Source: Atriophallophorus winterbourni (lineage: Eukaryota; Platyhelminthes; Trematoda; Plagiorchiida; Microphallidae). From it: a DNA stretch of 64,000 bases. The position numbers were made by a program, and so were the translations under genes. The notes under the pieces are model-generated. The model was given only the letters and a program-made list of their open reading frames with translations. It did not search any database and had not been told where the DNA came from. How positions within the stretch are numbered: position 1 is the stretch's first letter; each line of letters opens with the position of its first letter. The DNA lies in contig JACCGJ010001899.1 in NCBI GenBank assembly GCA_013407085.1, positions 174,316 to 238,315 of the forward strand. The letters are read 5' to 3'. This document shows, in pieces, positions 23,280-35,625 of this stretch.

Positions 23280-23880
23280 AGGGGGCAAAGGGGACCGTAA
23301 TTAATTAAACGATAGTGAGTTGTTGAATTAACGAATTTGAACGTTAAAACTACAGACATTCCAGCCTACTAGTAACCACTTTCTCACAGTTAACTCATGG
23401 TTCCCGATCAGTAGATTATTTTTAAAAAGCGCATTTGTATTCATTTTCCCACACAATCCAACCGTGATTGTAAGCCAAAGAGTTAAGTAAATCGATACGG
23501 CACGGTTTGTTTTCAGTCTATATTGATAATTCTCTTACGAAATACACTACAAACGTATTCTACCGAAAACAGTTCCGGTCACGGCCACAGACAAAAACGG
23601 GAATATCGATCCCTTAATCGTGATTCAGCGTTTGCGGAGCAAACTTTAGATATGGGTCTAAGCTCTGATCAAGACAATGTGGGAATATTGACAATGGGTA
23701 GTAAACATCATTCTATTTTTATTCAGATCGACTGGCAAATATTTTAGTGGACGGAGCAATCTAGAAAACGGCATTGATGCGAAGCTAAATAATTGTTATT
23801 CACCTCATACATACTAGTTGATTTGATATTTGTTTTTTTCGAAACAGATCAACATTAGCGACATTTAATTTTTTTGGTGT
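23280..23880. other. shortened block A/C junction, plus-strand relic
   Basis: The 24-nt, tail and 45-nt exons of block A are missing. Sequence jumps from about 23,290 to the region homologous to 16,240. A plus-strand frame (23,523-23,747; NRDSAFAEQTLDMGLSS, DNVGILTMGSKHHS) is open here and interrupted by stops in the copies near 16.5, 35.8, 39.75, 52.7 and 62.55 kb. Not identified. Confidence 0.4.
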
Positions 23881-23881
23881 T

Positions 23882-25320
23882 TGATATGATCTCGTGAGAA
23901 GCACGCTTCCTATATCAGTTCGATTGGCAAGAATAAGATCAAGCTGATGTCAATGCTTAGAGCGAAGATGTTTTCAGGTGACTTTATGCTGTGGTCTTAT
24001 TTGAAGAAAATGATTTTGACACAAAAAAAAGAATTGTGTGCACAATTCTGAAAGGATTCGCCCATTTTCATTTGTTTCACCTACACCGAACCTTCTGAGA
24101 CTGTTTGGCCTAGACTCGTAATCTGCAACAACTCCGGCATTAAAGTCACTCAATACCACTACACAATATTTCTGTGGCACGTATTCAGGACGCCTGAGCG
24201 GTAATGATAGAAAGCTTATTTTTCAGCAGGCGTCGCAGAGAGCGTTCGTGCATAAACGTTGACCAACGTAATGGTACCATTTATGCACTTCAGATATAGA
24301 GTCCAAATCTATCGCTCCCGTTGCTGCTCGGTTCTGTTGCTTCTTATATGTCGTTTAGCACGGCAATCCAAACTCCATGCACTGTTTGGAAGTCGCGTCT
24401 CTTGTAGGGCAGCCACGTCGACATTCAGCCTCTTTAGCACATTGTTATTCACGGCGGACGTTCTAACGCCTCTGATATTCGAGACGCCGTAATAAAATCC
24501 TGGAAACATGGCCCGGACGTTACAGGTTCCAAGTTTCAGAACTGACTATTGTTGTTTGGTATTTCGATTCGCTAGTGCGGAGAAAATACAGTCTTTTGTC
24601 GGTTAATTCGTAATCCCTAAGCACCCGATACGGATCGCAGACCGTGGCGAGACGGCACCTTGTTAACTGGGGACTTGAAACATTGGGAAGGGTGGTAGCC
24701 GTCCAATGAGACCTAGAAGTCTTTTTCAATGTCGAAAGCAGCCCAAGGAGCTTAGCTCTACGCCAGTCGATCCATAGCTTTCAACCGGTATCTGCTGCTT
24801 CCGTGTTATTTTCCGCACAAGCGGAATAGAGTGTCTTCTCCATTGGCGCGTTGTGGTGTAGGCCAGGGCAGTTTAATATGGAAAACCAGCTGTTGTTCAT
24901 GCAGCAAGTGCTTTCTCTTCACGACACCACTGAAGACAAAGAAACAGCTAGACTGATACCTTTGGACAACGATGCCGTCGCAGGAACTGGCAGGACTAAG
25001 TTCAATAAACTTCGGACTGCGTAGCAAGATTTTGGCTCCGGATTTGTCCTCGAAATTGACATCTTAAGCCTTTTCCATGAATAGATGTAGCAACAGAGAA
25101 GTGAAGATTGAGATAAGGGTTTTCCTCCAACTACGTGGGCCGCCTTTATGGACTAGCGAGCTCCACCTGCCAGAAGCATTCCGGTTTTAAGGCGTCAGTC
25201 AGCCGCATTCGCCCTTTCTCCTGTCACGTGAAGCAGTTCCGCCGGGTCACACATCATAACGCGGGCAGGCCAAAAGCTGGACTTGGTTGAGAAAAGGTTA
25301 TATGAGACGCGGGCCAACCT
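23882..25320 (-). mobile_element. LINE copy 4, 5' part only
   Basis: Endonuclease fragments (23,974-24,180 with VVVLSDFNAGVVADY; 24,309-24,509 with LQRLNVDVAALQETRLP-like start of the domain) and the 5' region. Begins abruptly inside the endonuclease at about 23,882. Confidence 0.88.
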
Positions 25321-25450
25321 TGGAACCAATAAGGGTTAACAAATATATTATGTAACTTCAACATCCAATTCTAATCGGTTTATTTGTTTGCGAATTACAA
25401 TGTCATCTAAAAGAAACGAAGGAATTTAATTTAAATATCTGGTTCCTTAC

Positions 25451-25477
25451 CTGCTATCTTCTTCAACCTTTCAAGTT
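25451..25477 (-). CDS. 27-nt micro-exon, type a (LERLKKIA)
   Basis: Same exon, splice sites and phase as 14,060-14,086. Confidence 0.72.
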
Positions 25478-25536
25478 CTGAAATCAAATATAATTTGCTT
25501 CAATAAATCATGGCTTAATATGTTATAAATAATCTA

Positions 25537-25611
25537 TTGTCATATTATAATATTATATTATATAATATATTATATTATATTATTATTATATTATATATTT
25601 TCATATATATA
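25537..25611. repeat. TATTA microsatellite
   Basis: AT-only array at the standard A-block site. Confidence 0.95.
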
Positions 25612-26527
25612 AAGAAAGGACACAATGTGGAAGAAAAAACATTATTAATTGTATATTCATTATTTGTTAACGTATTCAGCCCTACTTTAAAGATAGACAA
25701 TCACCGCGTTTTTCTCGCGAAACTAACGTTAATAATTTTAGAGGTTGGATAAAATTAAGAACGTTCACACGTGTACTAACATTAAGAACAATATCAAGGT
25801 TGTAACTCTAAAAAGAATAACATAGGTATTAGGTTTGTGGTAGCTTTAAAAACGCTCTGCAATTTGCTGCGTCTTCTAGACATGCCACGACAATTAGTCG
25901 AATAATGAAAATAAATACACGCCGTTTGTCTTTGATCTGCTCACGCGTGAAAACAATCGCTTCGTCATATATGTTGTTAATTACTGTTTACAAACCTACA
26001 GCTTAAGCTTGTGGGATGCTTTCTAATTATAATATGTCCTGATCTGTGTAGACGATTGGGTCCATAATCTGTGATAACACCGAACAACGTAAATATTATT
26101 GGGAAATGCTGTGACATTATCCATAATTATTACGTGATTGTACGATGAACTCAACTTTGTTCTTTTAAGTTTCAAGTTCCTTATTTAAACGTCTAACGAT
26201 GAAAACTCTCGAAAACCTAAAAATATAGCACATTGTGACAATAAAGTGTCTCTAATAGGAATGATTAATCAAACCAATGAATCTGATCATAACCATTGGG
26301 GAAGCAACTAGAGTCGTTAGCAAGACATGTAAATCATGTTGGCAAAAGATACCGTAAATAACTTAACGATCGTGAGTTGTTGGATAAACGAATTTGAACG
26401 TTAAACCTACAGACATGGGTTATAAAATTCGAACTTTTTTACGGCTACATGTATTGTATGTCAGACCAAATACGATTATGATAAATGGATGTAAAAACAA
26501 ATTCATTTGTAATCAAAACAGACTAAC

Positions 26528-26551
26528 CTTGTTGATACTCTGATGACGTAT
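26528..26551 (-). CDS. 24-nt micro-exon (TSSEYQQ)
   Basis: ATTCTGAATCAATCAG... within CTTCTGAATCAATCAG, 24 nt, GTTAGTCTG. Changes relative to 15,136 include QEYL to SEYQ; the flanks are almost unchanged. Confidence 0.65.
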
Positions 26552-26832
26552 CTGATTGATTCAGAAGATTGATAAGAATTAACAGATGTGAATACGACTA
26601 AACGTTTCACCCAATAGCATGCCAATGTGACACACAATATTGCCTGTGACCAGCCGAGGTACATGAACAAACCACGATTATGGCTTAGCGGTAAAGCTGT
26701 TTCGTAACATGAACATACAAACAAGAGTAATGACTACAAGGAATTCTAACGGAAAAGAAAAAAATTGATCACGCGAATTCCTATAAAGTACTAATAAGCA
26801 ATATTTATCTCTAATGATTTTCAGATACATAT

Positions 26833-27010
26833 TAATTGCCAAACTCCGTTGTAGTAGTTTCGGTTTTGGCCAGTATCAAGATTGCAATAAAACGCAGAAA
26901 TACAATCATGTTCAGTGAACATGTTTCATTGAAATTTGAGGAGCTTTGTTCGCGAACCAAACGTGTAATGGCTTTAGGTCTGATGGTCTCCGAACACAAC
27001 AACGTGCAGA
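26833..27010 (-). pseudogene. hydrophobic-tail exon copy, truncated
   Basis: Encodes MIVFLRFIAILILAKTETTTTEFGN-like tail (one residue group differs from 15.4 kb), but the 5' part of the exon is replaced at about 27,020 by block C sequence (ATCTTTAGTTTTAGTCAG). Confidence 0.4.
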
Positions 27011-27213
27011 CTTTGCATCTTTAGTTTTAGTCAGATCGACTGGCTAATATCATAGTGGACGGAGCAATCTAGAAAACGGCATTGATGCAAAGGTAAATAG
27101 TTGTTATTCAACTCATAACATAGTAGTTGATTTTATATTCGTTTTCTTCGAAACAGATCAACATTAGCGCCATTTGTTTTTTTCACAAATGTAAGGCGCT
27201 GTGATCACTATTA

Positions 27214-27573
27214 ATGTATGGACCTGGATACAAAAAAGGTATAAAATTGAACACTAGTCCTGGTCATCCATACGGAACGTTAAACAACATAGGCGTAATA
27301 GAAATGTTTAGGCTGTTAGTTAAATTTAGTCATGCGGGCTGACCACCACTTAGTATATTACCTTTTACTCACAAAGACCCTTTTCTTGTAGAATTAAACG
27401 TTTATCCTAGAACCGATCTATCTCATGGCACTCACATTTGTCAGCATTATGGATACACGATAGGTCTTAAACATAAACAAGTTAACTTTCATGTCATTTG
27501 CCAAAATGTTGTGCGTGCACGAACGAATGAAGATGACACCCACGCTCCGGTTACAAACGTGATAGCTCACTAA
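27214..27573 (+). pseudogene. 360-nt conserved-length reading frame, one stop only
   Basis: Same frame as 16,787-17,146. It begins MYGPGYKKGIKLN and includes GVIEMFRLLVKFSHAG, then a single TGA before PPLSILPFTHKDPF, then HICQHYGY, NFHVICQNVV and a TAA end. This is the least damaged copy; one TGA (CGA or AGA in the 40 kb copy) interrupts 119 codons. Whether it is a recently dead gene, an exon joined by splicing or a relic of a retroelement cannot be settled from the sequence. Confidence 0.42.
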
Positions 27574-28540
27574 GTCTCAGTCAGAGGTGCACCACGCGTT
27601 CATATAACGGTGCAACGAAACAAACTTCGGTGATTGTATGATCTTTTTATCTTTTCAAGAGAAACGTGTTAAAGGTTTCTCAAACGTTAAGAGAAAAACA
27701 ATATTTATTTGCTTGCAACGTGGCGACCAAGAAAACAGTGTGGGAGAAAAAACAAAAAAAAGCAATTGCATATTCTCTATTCGATATCATATTCAACCCT
27801 CCTTTAAACATAGACCATCGATGTTTTTTTTCGCGAACCTAAGATTAATAACTTTTACCTACTCTAACACATTTATTCATTCAACCGCAGTCCCAAAAGC
27901 ATCATTATTGAATATTTTCAGTAATCTATATCAATTTGCACTTGACCCATGTAACGAAACCGGTTTGTTTTCTAAATCTTACAATTTACCATTCAAAATT
28001 AATTAAACCATTAAAAAATCGATTTCATAGAGTTTCCAGTGTTGACACCATTTAATATAACTTATGGCACACCATAAGGATTAAAGTTTGTTTGCTTTAT
28101 AAACAGCATGAACGATGTACATATTCATAATGACGGTAAAATGTATCTGGTCGCTAATGATATAGAAATGTAGGGGCTTAGCAGTGACACTAATTGTGTT
28201 CTACTGCAGAACAACCTGAATGCATTGTACAAAAAAGCGTTTCAATATGAACTTCAGCTGAATATTACAAATCCTAAAATAATGCACCTTAGAGAAAATC
28301 ACGGATGTTCACACTTGCACTAAAATTAATAACAAGTCAAGTTTGTAAAACTGAAGAAAATAACTTAAGTATTTGGTTTGTGGTATTTGGTAGTGGAAAA
28401 CGGTATACAATATGCTGCGTCTTCTAGCCATGTTACGTAAATGACAAAAACGGCTTTTAGGGAAGCATTTACTCGAATAGTGTAAATAAATACACGCAGT
28501 TATTCTGTGATCTGCTCAAGCGTGTATACAATTGCCTCAC

Positions 28541-28558
28541 AAAATATGTTGCTATCCA
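28541..28558 (-). CDS. candidate 18-nt micro-exon (DSNIF)
   Basis: AAACAG / 18 nt / GTGAGGCAATTG on the minus strand, open in the family phase. Confidence 0.35.
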
Positions 28559-28681
28559 CTGTTTACAAAATCTACAGTTTAAACTTGTCATCTGCATTCT
28601 GATTATAATATGTGCTGAGCTGTGTAGACTATTGTGTCCAGAAGCTCTCACATAAAAAATGTGGGATACGCTTATCCTCAC

Positions 28682-28705
28682 ATACAAAGTGTTTTCGAAT
28701 TAGTT
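28682..28705 (-). CDS. candidate 24-nt micro-exon (LIRKHFV)
   Basis: ATATCCGTTATTAG / 24 nt / GTGAGGATAAG on the minus strand; frame 0 has TAA, the family phase is open. Confidence 0.42.
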
Positions 28706-29085
28706 CTAATAACGGATATTTTGTATCGTCTTTTTTATGTATTTGGACCTTTGAAATCGGAATTCGAACGCGTTGTTATTCGCTGTTGGATTGTTGTGTT
28801 TGAAATGCACTAGTTTCAAATATGGTAAACATGAGCGCATCCATATATTTGTATGTAATATTACAAACACAATTGCCTTTTTAACCATAAATATCGCATT
28901 TTCTATCTTGAATCTTTAACAAAATCTGCCGATTAGTGCTCGTAAAATCGAACGTAAACCTTAGCCCACATGTTCATAGCAGCCTTTTTAATGAACGCAA
29001 AACTTTACAACTCAGATCTTGAACCAAACCGCCTTTTTAGAACTTACGGATGATTAAATGCAAAAAGAAATGCAAACATACTTAC

Positions 29086-29094
29086 CTGGTACAC
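29086..29094 (-). CDS. candidate 9-nt micro-exon (VP)
   Basis: AATATCCGTCCAAG / 9 nt / GTAAGTATG, a consensus donor. The copies at 4,965 and 18,674 have the weaker GTTAGT. Confidence 0.45.
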
Positions 29095-29829
29095 CTTGGA
29101 CGGATATTAAGTTGATTAGAGAAATTAGAATGATGTTATTGTACCAATATCAATTGTTACAGGTTATAATATGATAATCTAATTTCAATCTGATTTAATC
29201 TGATAAAAACGAAATGCTGTGTCATTACTTAGAGATTTAGCTGATTGTAACATAAGAACTTCGTTCTTTGCAGTAGCAAGTTTTGCCCTCCGAAATAAAT
29301 TACTTTATATTAACCATGGTGCTGGAGAGTGCATTTCCGAGTTATAAACTGCTCTTTGTTCAAATTGACTATCTCGCGAACACAACGTATATTATTGTTT
29401 CTAATCGTCTAACGTTCTGCAAGAGTAATTTATATTATTTTTGGCAAAATTTTGCATCATTACTTGAAACTATTATAAACAGACATGCAAACACCTTAAC
29501 TTGATCATTTTCATCAACATACGATGGCTTTCTCACATTGCTAATAGGAATTCAAAGAAATTCCCTACATTGCACGAAACATTTTTTTTTTTTGGTTTGG
29601 ATAAAAAAACGTCGTTCCCCCAGTGAAAGTTGCTCACAAGCATGAACGATTGGGCGAGTGCGGAAGATATTAAATGATGCAACCGTAAATTTCACATAGA
29701 ATGTTTGAATCATTTATACAGATTCAAATAACTTTGACTCCTGAACGATATAAAGGAACAGAACATTTATAGGAAACCGTAGAAATTTATCAGAAACTAC
29801 CTTATCTAACGTTTAATTTATCATTCTTA

Positions 29830-30420
29830 TTTTGAAAAGCGTATCTCGATTAAGGCAGAGTGCCGCGCGGGCATATCCTGTACTTGTGCTAAGATACAGC
29901 CAAGATTTTATGGTCTAGTGGTTCGGATATCCGTACATCATAATTTACGTAAACGTTGTATTGTCCACGAAATCCATATCATCAGCGACCTATCGCATGC
30001 GTCGTTATTCGGATCAAAACGTTTTCTTGGAAAAACCAATGTTTGCAGTCCGCTTCTAAACGACACGTATGCTTCGCACAAACGGTCAAGAGAAAACAAA
30101 CTGCAATCGAATGTGCAAAAAATTTGCCATTTCGGCATTTAGCTCTCATACACGCTCAAAGAGGGGCGTGGATCATACTTTTGAAGAAAAGAACAAATCT
30201 GTCTGGATTCGTGTTGATTAAACACGCGCTTCTCTCCGCTATACAGATTGCGGTGGATATATGAACATTTCTTACACGATCATGTAATATAATAATAACC
30301 ACATATATAAACCCGAAACCAAACTATTCTTCCCACTATGGGTGTAAAAATATATTTTACTTTGAGCTTTTCATATCGTTTTTCAATAATTAGAGGATTC
30401 ATTTTTATTATACAACACAA
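29830..30420. repeat. block E copy with overlapping frames on both strands
   Basis: Three frames overlap here (plus 29,918-30,142 and 29,956-30,264; minus 29,938-30,138). They recur at 54.8 and 60.2 kb because the DNA is duplicated. The older copies at 5.7, 19.5 and 45.1 kb carry indels and stops in all three, so I see no support for a protein. Confidence 0.6.
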
Positions 30421-31403
30421 CGGTTGTATGTGGTATTTATGAAAATACATGTAAAATATAAAAGTATTAAATGAATAGTGAATATTAAAAATGATATTTG
30501 TTGTCATGTGTAAGCCAAACTACGCCATGCCGGAAGATAGCTCCATTTGTTGGAGTAGGGTTTTCCAAAGAAATTTAGCATATACGGTAAACAAGTAGGG
30601 CTTACATTTAATAACAAAAACGTGAGACGTAAATGGATAACGTATATCCCAGTTTCATTTCCATAACACAAACCTCAAACATGTGTATCAGTTGATGTCC
30701 TTCGGCAGAAAAATATTGCTTCTTATCCTCATTTTGGTGAATTCACACACACCCAGATGTTGGATTCGTTCGGTCTACAAACCATTATGAAATCCCGTTA
30801 CTGATTTCGGTGCTCTGTGATATATTTTATCATTGAAAGCGATATGTTTTCAACTTTAAGTAGCAGATTCCTCTTCTGCATATTTTGTCATATGGTGAAC
30901 GAATTATTATCATACGACAGACAGCTAGCAATCCATTGGCGTGTCAATATATATGTTGTGGCAGTTCTCGTGCTCTCCACGTATTCACTATTCCATACTT
31001 CAACTAACTCCATATAATATTTTCATTTCATATTAGATATGATGGACCGTTTTGAACATCAAAGGGTTCATGTCAGGCAAACGTCACTGAAATTATTTGG
31101 TCAATATGTTCATATCATCCGCTAAGAACACCAATCTGGAAGATTGTTTACGAGAATCCACGTTACATGATCTCACTAATAACAATAAATTGTGTCACGA
31201 AAGGATTATTTGCTGCGCTATATCGGCAGCTTCTATTAAATATGTGTAACAAAAATGGAAATTTGAATGTTGTTGGCCTCCTTCGGTCGATGTCGACCAT
31301 AGATGTTCTTCACATCGCATGAATTTCATGTTTTGCAGCTTCTTGAATGACTAAACATACCGATTCGAGAGGAACAATCTCTCCCGCAGCGCTTGCAACG
31401 TTA

Positions 31404-31928
31404 TTAAGAAATCTGTTTTATTGCATCAGTTGCACACTGGCGGAGTGATCTGCTTTCCGCAGCCAAAATCTGTATTCGCTTCTCCCCCGTTTGTAGACGA
31501 CGATTTACACAATACCTCAAAAGTGAGCGGTCAAGAGCAAGTTTTTCCGAGCTTGCGGGTTCGATGTCAAGAGATTTCATATGTCTTTTGCAAACATCTT
31601 TGTATCGCACGTGCGGTTTGATTAATGGTCGACTTCTTAATTGCAACTCACCGTAGAGCAGATCTTTCGAAATACAACCATTTTCCATTCTATAGACATG
31701 ACCTATCCACCGCTGACGGCGCTGACGTAATAGGGTGAACATGCTCCGTAGACCACCTTTCGATAGCACTTTAGCGTTAGTCACTCTGTCCATCCACGAT
31801 ATGTTCACGATACGACGGATGCTTCGTAGATGGAAAGCATTCAGCTTCCGTTCGTGTCTTGCATGGGTGGTCCAGGTTTCACTGCCGTTTAGTAAATCAG
31901 TTAGTTCATACGCGCTGTATACTATCAT
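31404..31928 (-). pseudogene. LINE 5: C-terminal 174-codon frame
   Basis: Reads NGSETWTTHARHERKLNAFH, the GLRSMFTLLRQRRQRWIGHV motif, DLLYGELQLRSRPLIKP and YKDVCKRHMKSLDIEP. It is uninterrupted to TAATAA just before the zinc motif. The same frame occurs at 38,855, 56,295 and 61,672. Confidence 0.88.
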
Positions 31929-32478
31929 CTTTGTTTTTTACAGTCATCTTCCGGTTACCACAAACACGAGAGTTCAATCGGGACAAAATGACAGCTGCTC
32001 TGCAAATCTGCTCATCAATCTTCGTTTCTAGCGAGAGGTAATCCGCAATGCGTAAACTAAGATATGTGAAATGATGTAGTAGTTCAAACTGACAGTTTTC
32101 AACAGTGATGATTGGTGGCGATACAGTCCCTTCACCAAGGACTTTAGTCTTGCTCATGCTAATTGTTAGACCAAATTCTTTGCATGCGGACGAAATGCCG
32201 TCTATTAGCAAATGTAGGTTCTCTTGGGAGTGAGCAATAAAGGCTGTATTGTCGGCAAAATACAGGTCACGGCTTATCACATCCCGTACATTGGTTTGTG
32301 TTTTCAAACGGTTTAGGTTTAAAAGCTCACCTTCACTTCGCGTGCGTTTGTAAGTGCCTTCTGTTTTCGTCCTAAAAGCGTGTTTCAGAGGCAGAGCAAA
32401 AAAATGTTGAAAAGCGTGGAAGCAAGTACACACCCTTGTTTGACGCTTAGGCGAATTTCTGATGCTTGTGAACTGCAA
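31906..32478 (-). pseudogene. LINE 5: RT frame, 190 codons
   Basis: Contains VISRDLYFADNTAFIAHS, FGLTISMSKTKVLGEGT and SLETKIDEQICRAAVILSRL. It overlaps the following C-terminal frame through a frameshift in a T-rich run at about 31,930. The catalytic D to N change indicates an inactive RT. Confidence 0.88.
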
Positions 32479-33375
32479 CTGTTGAAATGGACTGAGCCTT
32501 GTATGCTTGTGTGGAACGAAATAACGATTCTGAGCAGCCTTAGGGGCAGCCTATCAGATCAAGCATTTTCGAAATACCCTGCCTGCTAACGTCGTCGAAA
32601 GCCTCATTTATAACAAAACACCGTATAATGACATACGCTAATTCGGACACGTTTCTCGAACATGTCTCAGGGAGAAGATCATGGCAACGGTTGATCTTCC
32701 CTTGCGTGAGCCAAATTGACTAAATTCTATCAGATTGAACGTGCAGCCAAATCTGTAGGACTTTAGCAAAGAATTTGCCTGCAACATTCAGAAGATTGAT
32801 CCCTCTGTAATGGTTGCAGTCGCCTCTGTCAAGCTCATTCTTAAATAGCGTTATAATATTTGTGTCTCACATATCTTGTGGGACACCCACCTCCTGCTAG
32901 CATTGCAAAATCAAATAGCGAAGAGCCTATAATAATGCTGCTCTACTGCATTCGATGAGCTCAAGTATAATTTCGTCGTCACCAGGGAGCTTCCCATTCG
33001 CTAAGCGGTCGATTGCCTCATTGAGCTTGCGATCTCCACCTACCTGAAGCATGCTGGCTTTGAGGCTTCAGTCAGCCGCCTTCGCCCTTTCTCCTGTCAG
33101 TAGAAGAGGTTCCGCCGGGTCACACAGGATAAAGCGGGCACGCCAGAAGCTGGACTTGGTTGTCAGAGGCTATATGAGACGCGGGCCGTTGGAAGATTTT
33201 TAAATTTGGGAGCCTATCCCCAAAACCGCCCCGGCCGTGACAACGTTGGAACCAATAGGGTTACCAAACATATTATGTAACTTCAACATCCTATTCTAAT
33301 CGGTTGATTTGTTTGCGAAATACAATGTCATCACAAAGAAAGGGAAGAATTTATTTTGAAAATCTGGTTCCTTAC

Positions 33376-33402
33376 TCAATATCGTCGATAACAATTCAGG
33401 TT
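33376..33402 (-). CDS. 27-nt micro-exon, type a (PELLSTIL)
   Basis: GTTTGATTTTAG / 27 nt / GTAAGGAACCAG. Open only in the family phase. Confidence 0.73.
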   Translation of the reverse strand, partial: NLNCYRRY

Positions 33403-33464
33403 CTAAAATCAAACATAATTTGCTCCAATAAATCATGGCTTTATATGTTATAAATAAGGTATTT

Positions 33465-33562
33465 TTATATAATATTAATAAATTATATATTATAATATAT
33501 TATATTATATTATTATTATATTATTATATATTTATATTATATTTTATTATATATATATAAGG
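33465..33562. repeat. TATTA microsatellite
   Basis: AT-only array, nearly identical to 58,351-58,448. Confidence 0.95.
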
Positions 33563-34475
33563 AAAGGAAACAATGTGGACGAAAAAACAGATTATTTATT
33601 GTATATTTATTATTTGTTAACGTATTCAGCCCTCCTTTAAACGTAGACAATCACCGTGTTTTTCTCGCAAAACTAACGTTAATAATTTTAGAGGTTGGGG
33701 AAAATCACGAAAGATCACATGTATACTAGCATCAAGAACAATGTCAAGGTTGTAAAAGTGAAAAGAATAACATAAGTATTAGGTTTGTGGTAGCTTTAAA
33801 AACGTCCTAAATTTGCTGCGTCTTCTAGACATGTTACGACATTCAGTCGAATAATGAAAATAAATACACGCAGTTTGCCTTCGATCTGCTCAGGCGTGAA
33901 AACAATTGCTTCAACATATATGTTGCTAATTACTGTTTACAAACCTACAGTTTAAGCTTGTGGGCTGCTTTCTAATTATAATATGTGCTGAGCTGTGTAG
34001 ACGATCGGGTCCATAATCTGTGATAAAACCGAACAACGGAAATATTATTGGAAAATGCTGTGACATTATCCATAAATTTTAAGTGATTGTACGATGTACT
34101 AAACTTTGTTCTTTTAAGTTTCAAGTATCTTATTTAGACTTCTAACGATGAAAGCTCTCGAAAACCTAAAAAGGTAGCACAATGTGACAATAAAATGTCT
34201 TTAATGGGAATGATTAATCAAACCAATGATTCTGATCATATCGATTTGGGAAACAACTGGAGTCGTTAGCAAGACATGTAAAGCATGCTGGCAAAAGTTA
34301 CCGTAATTAATTTAACGATCGTGAGTTGTTGAATTAAGGAATTAGAACGTTAAACCTACAGACATGAATTATAAAATTCGAACTAATTTACGGCTACATG
34401 TCTTGTTTGTCAGACCAAATACATATTGTGATAAATGGATATAAAAAAATTCATTTGCAATCAAAACAGACTAAC

Positions 34476-34499
34476 GTTCTAGATACTCCGGTGACGTAT
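34476..34499 (-). CDS. 24-nt micro-exon (TSPEYLE)
   Basis: GAATCAATCAG / 24 nt / GTTAGTCTG. Frame 0 has TAG here, so the family phase (or frame 1) is the open one. Confidence 0.65.
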
Positions 34500-34778
34500 C
34501 TGATTGATTCAAAAGATTGATAAGAATTAACAGATGTGAAAACGACTAAACGTTTCACCCAATAGCATGACAATGGGACACGATATTGCCTGGACAAGCC
34601 GAGGTACATGAACAAACCACTATTACGGCTCAGCGGTAAAGCTGTTTCGTGATATGAACATAAAAACAAGAATAATGACTGCAAGGAATTCTAACGAAAA
34701 GAAAATTATTCACGCGAATTCCTATAAAGTAATAATAAGCAATATTTATCTCGAATGATTTTCAGAGACATTTTAATT

Positions 34779-35003
34779 CTAAAACTCCGTTGTAGTAGCT
34801 TCGGTTATGGCCAACATCAAGAACGCAATAAAACACAGAAATACAATCATGTTCAGTGAACATGTTTCATTGAAATTTGAGGAGCTTGGTTCGCGAACCA
34901 AATGTGTAATGGCTTTAGGTCTGATGGTTTCGGAACACAACAACGTACAGACTGTGGTTCTTTGTTCTAGGTCGTATCTCAGTCTATTCAAAAAGTAACT
35001 TGC
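34779..35003 (-). pseudogene. hydrophobic-tail last exon copy
   Basis: Encodes VCTLLCSETI, SSNFNETCSLN and MIVFLCFIAFLMLA, TEATTTEF then TAG. One A is missing in the A run near 34,990 relative to the other copies, shifting the frame at the 5' end. Confidence 0.35.
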
Positions 35004-35127
35004 TGGAATTTTGCAAGTTGGTACAAATTACTTTGAATGATTGCAAACAATTGTGCATGACGGTTGTATTTCAATACGATGGTTTTCAGCTGAACATTTA
35101 GATGAACAGATGGCTTGGTATTCTTAC

Positions 35128-35172
35128 CATTTTCATGTCAGAGCAGTTTTTTCGAAATACGTTTTCATAAAT
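35128..35172 (-). CDS. candidate 45-nt exon (IYENVFRKNCSDMKM)
   Basis: CATCAAGATTCAAG / 45 nt / GTAAGAATACC on the minus strand; frame 0 open. Two adjacent residues differ from the 15,794 copy. Confidence 0.42.
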
Positions 35173-35384
35173 CTTGAATCTTGATGAAAGATTCGCTGCG
35201 CACGATACTACGTTCAATATATAACAGTTAAACGTTCGCCATGATTGACCTGCCGAGATGTATATTTTGTATGATTTGCATTCAATACTAAATTTTCGAG
35301 TTTTTTTAGTGGTTTTACTGGTAAACCAGAAGTTCTGTTCTTCTACTGAAATTACAATTGATGCCCTTATTTTCGTGTGCACAG

Positions 35385-35625
35385 CTATAAGCTCAATATG
35401 AAATTATCCAGCTTGTAATGCATAACAATGGTCTCTGTTTTGTTCTTTTCATCCAACTTTACAGATTTAGCATGCGTAAAAAATTGTTTCATCATTTTGG
35501 ATCGATGTCGCATCCGCGATCGAAGATTCCTCACAATTTCCGTGATACGTTTTAAGCAGTTGAGACACGTGACAGAATTTAGCTTACAAGTAACCACTTT
35601 TTCACAGTTAACACATGGTTCGCGA
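35385..35625 (-). CDS. candidate cysteine-rich exon (C-x2-C-x5-C-x6-C-x2-C)
   Basis: The minus strand reads EPCVNCEKVVTC, KLNSVTCLNCLKRITEI and then GTGAGG, a plausible phase-0 donor leading to the 45-nt exon. Cysteine spacing and a following CLKRI resemble the first half of Ly6/uPAR domains; a PHD-like finger is the alternative. The frame remains open past the donor in this copy; the copy at 52,284-52,487 has a TGA shortly beyond it. No signal peptide was found upstream. Confidence 0.3.

Larger units (their letters stand above)
31040..33245 (-). mobile_element. LINE copy 5, internally deleted
   Basis: C-terminal region (31,404-31,928, 174 codons) and RT (31,906-32,478) on the minus strand, then the same RT-to-5' junction as copies 3 and 8 at about 33,020. 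The FADD box reads FADNTAF, losing the second catalytic aspartate, a change shared with copy 8. Confidence 0.9.
28115..33570. repeat. segmental duplication, first copy (blocks B + LINE 5)
   Basis: Nearly identical to 53,000-58,460 at a constant offset of about 24.89 kb, including micro-exon candidates, both LINE reading frames and the microsatellite. Confidence 0.9.

Noticed and set aside
29918..30264. Overlapping frames on both strands of block E as genes
   Set aside because: They recur only because the DNA is duplicated; older copies at 5.7, 19.5 and 45 kb carry indels and stops in every frame.
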